A stretch of 64,000 nucleotides of DNA from Parablautia muri (lineage in GTDB: Bacteria; Bacillota; Clostridia; Lachnospirales; Lachnospiraceae), in NCBI RefSeq assembly GCF_009917485.1, contig NZ_QZDT01000012.1, positions 1 through 64,000 of the forward strand, given 5' to 3'. Position 1 is the first letter of the stretch. The number at the start of each line of letters is the position of its first letter. Of this stretch, positions 62,592 through 64,000 are shown one piece after another. The translations under genes were made by a program, and so were the position numbers. Below the pieces are notes generated by a model. That model did not search any database. It saw only the letters and a list, made by a program, of their open reading frames with translations, and was not told where the DNA came from.

Positions 62592-64000
<1,409 letters not shown>

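Overview
The window looks like a chromosomal segment of an anaerobic, low-to-mid-GC Firmicute, most likely Lachnospiraceae (Clostridium cluster XIVa). The grounds are AGGAGG-type ribosome binding sites, frequent TTG/GTG starts, CotH/VTC/DUF4956 proteins, GntR/YtrA ABC operons and the style of the extracellular binding lipoproteins. This assignment is inference from content; no rRNA, tRNA gene or CRISPR array is visible. The sequence is almost entirely a cell-surface polysaccharide and glycoconjugate region, interrupted by transport and housekeeping operons.

Layout. 1-7.8 kb: three homologous small XRE regulators (one broken) interleaved with a GT-C membrane glycosyltransferase, a GT2 enzyme and a reverse-strand GT-C enzyme, then another XRE regulator and an exported protein. 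8.0-22.8 kb: UDP-glucuronate 4-epimerase and UDP-glucose dehydrogenase, a DPM1-like GT2 on the reverse strand, two multispanning GT-C-like proteins, a GT2-GtrA fusion, an FAD oxidoreductase with an unusual four-cysteine insert, more GT2 enzymes, a sugar aminotransferase and a large binding lipoprotein. 23.3-30.3 kb: MBOAT O-acyltransferase, SGNH partner, CotH, VTC-domain and DUF4956 proteins and a radical SAM/SPASM enzyme. 30.4-40.9 kb: UGM-like flavoprotein, GH130 phosphorylase, TPM and zinc-ribbon membrane proteins, an LspA-like protein, a GntR-ABC operon, carbamate kinase and a CE2-like esterase lacking its serine. 41.5-49.6 kb: complete oligopeptide-type ABC transporter and metNI without metQ. 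49.7-62.4 kb: a capsule/exopolysaccharide operon (priming sugar transferase, Wzz-like protein with a degenerate kinase domain, EpsG-like polymerase, several GT2/GT4 enzymes, GT-C enzyme). 62.6-64 kb: membrane HTH regulator and the start of a UDP-GlcNAc 4,6-dehydratase.

How it fits together. Ugd and the epimerase would supply UDP-GlcA and UDP-GalA, and the aminotransferase an amino sugar. DPM1-like GT2 enzymes would load polyprenyl-phosphate with sugars, GtrA-type domains would flip them, and the GT-C enzymes would use them outside the membrane. The MBOAT-SGNH pair would O-acylate the product. The 50-62 kb operon has its own priming transferase, polymerase and chain-length factor, so at least two surface polymers are probably made here.

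The most unusual signal is not a protein. Several related intergenic hairpin repeats end in a conserved block that supplies the Shine-Dalgarno sequence of the next gene. They recur about a dozen times, mostly in front of polysaccharide genes. Copies with different stem sequences keep their pairing (for example 41114-41139 against 51507-51532), which suggests selection on RNA structure. I regard this as the best candidate for an undescribed element in the window.
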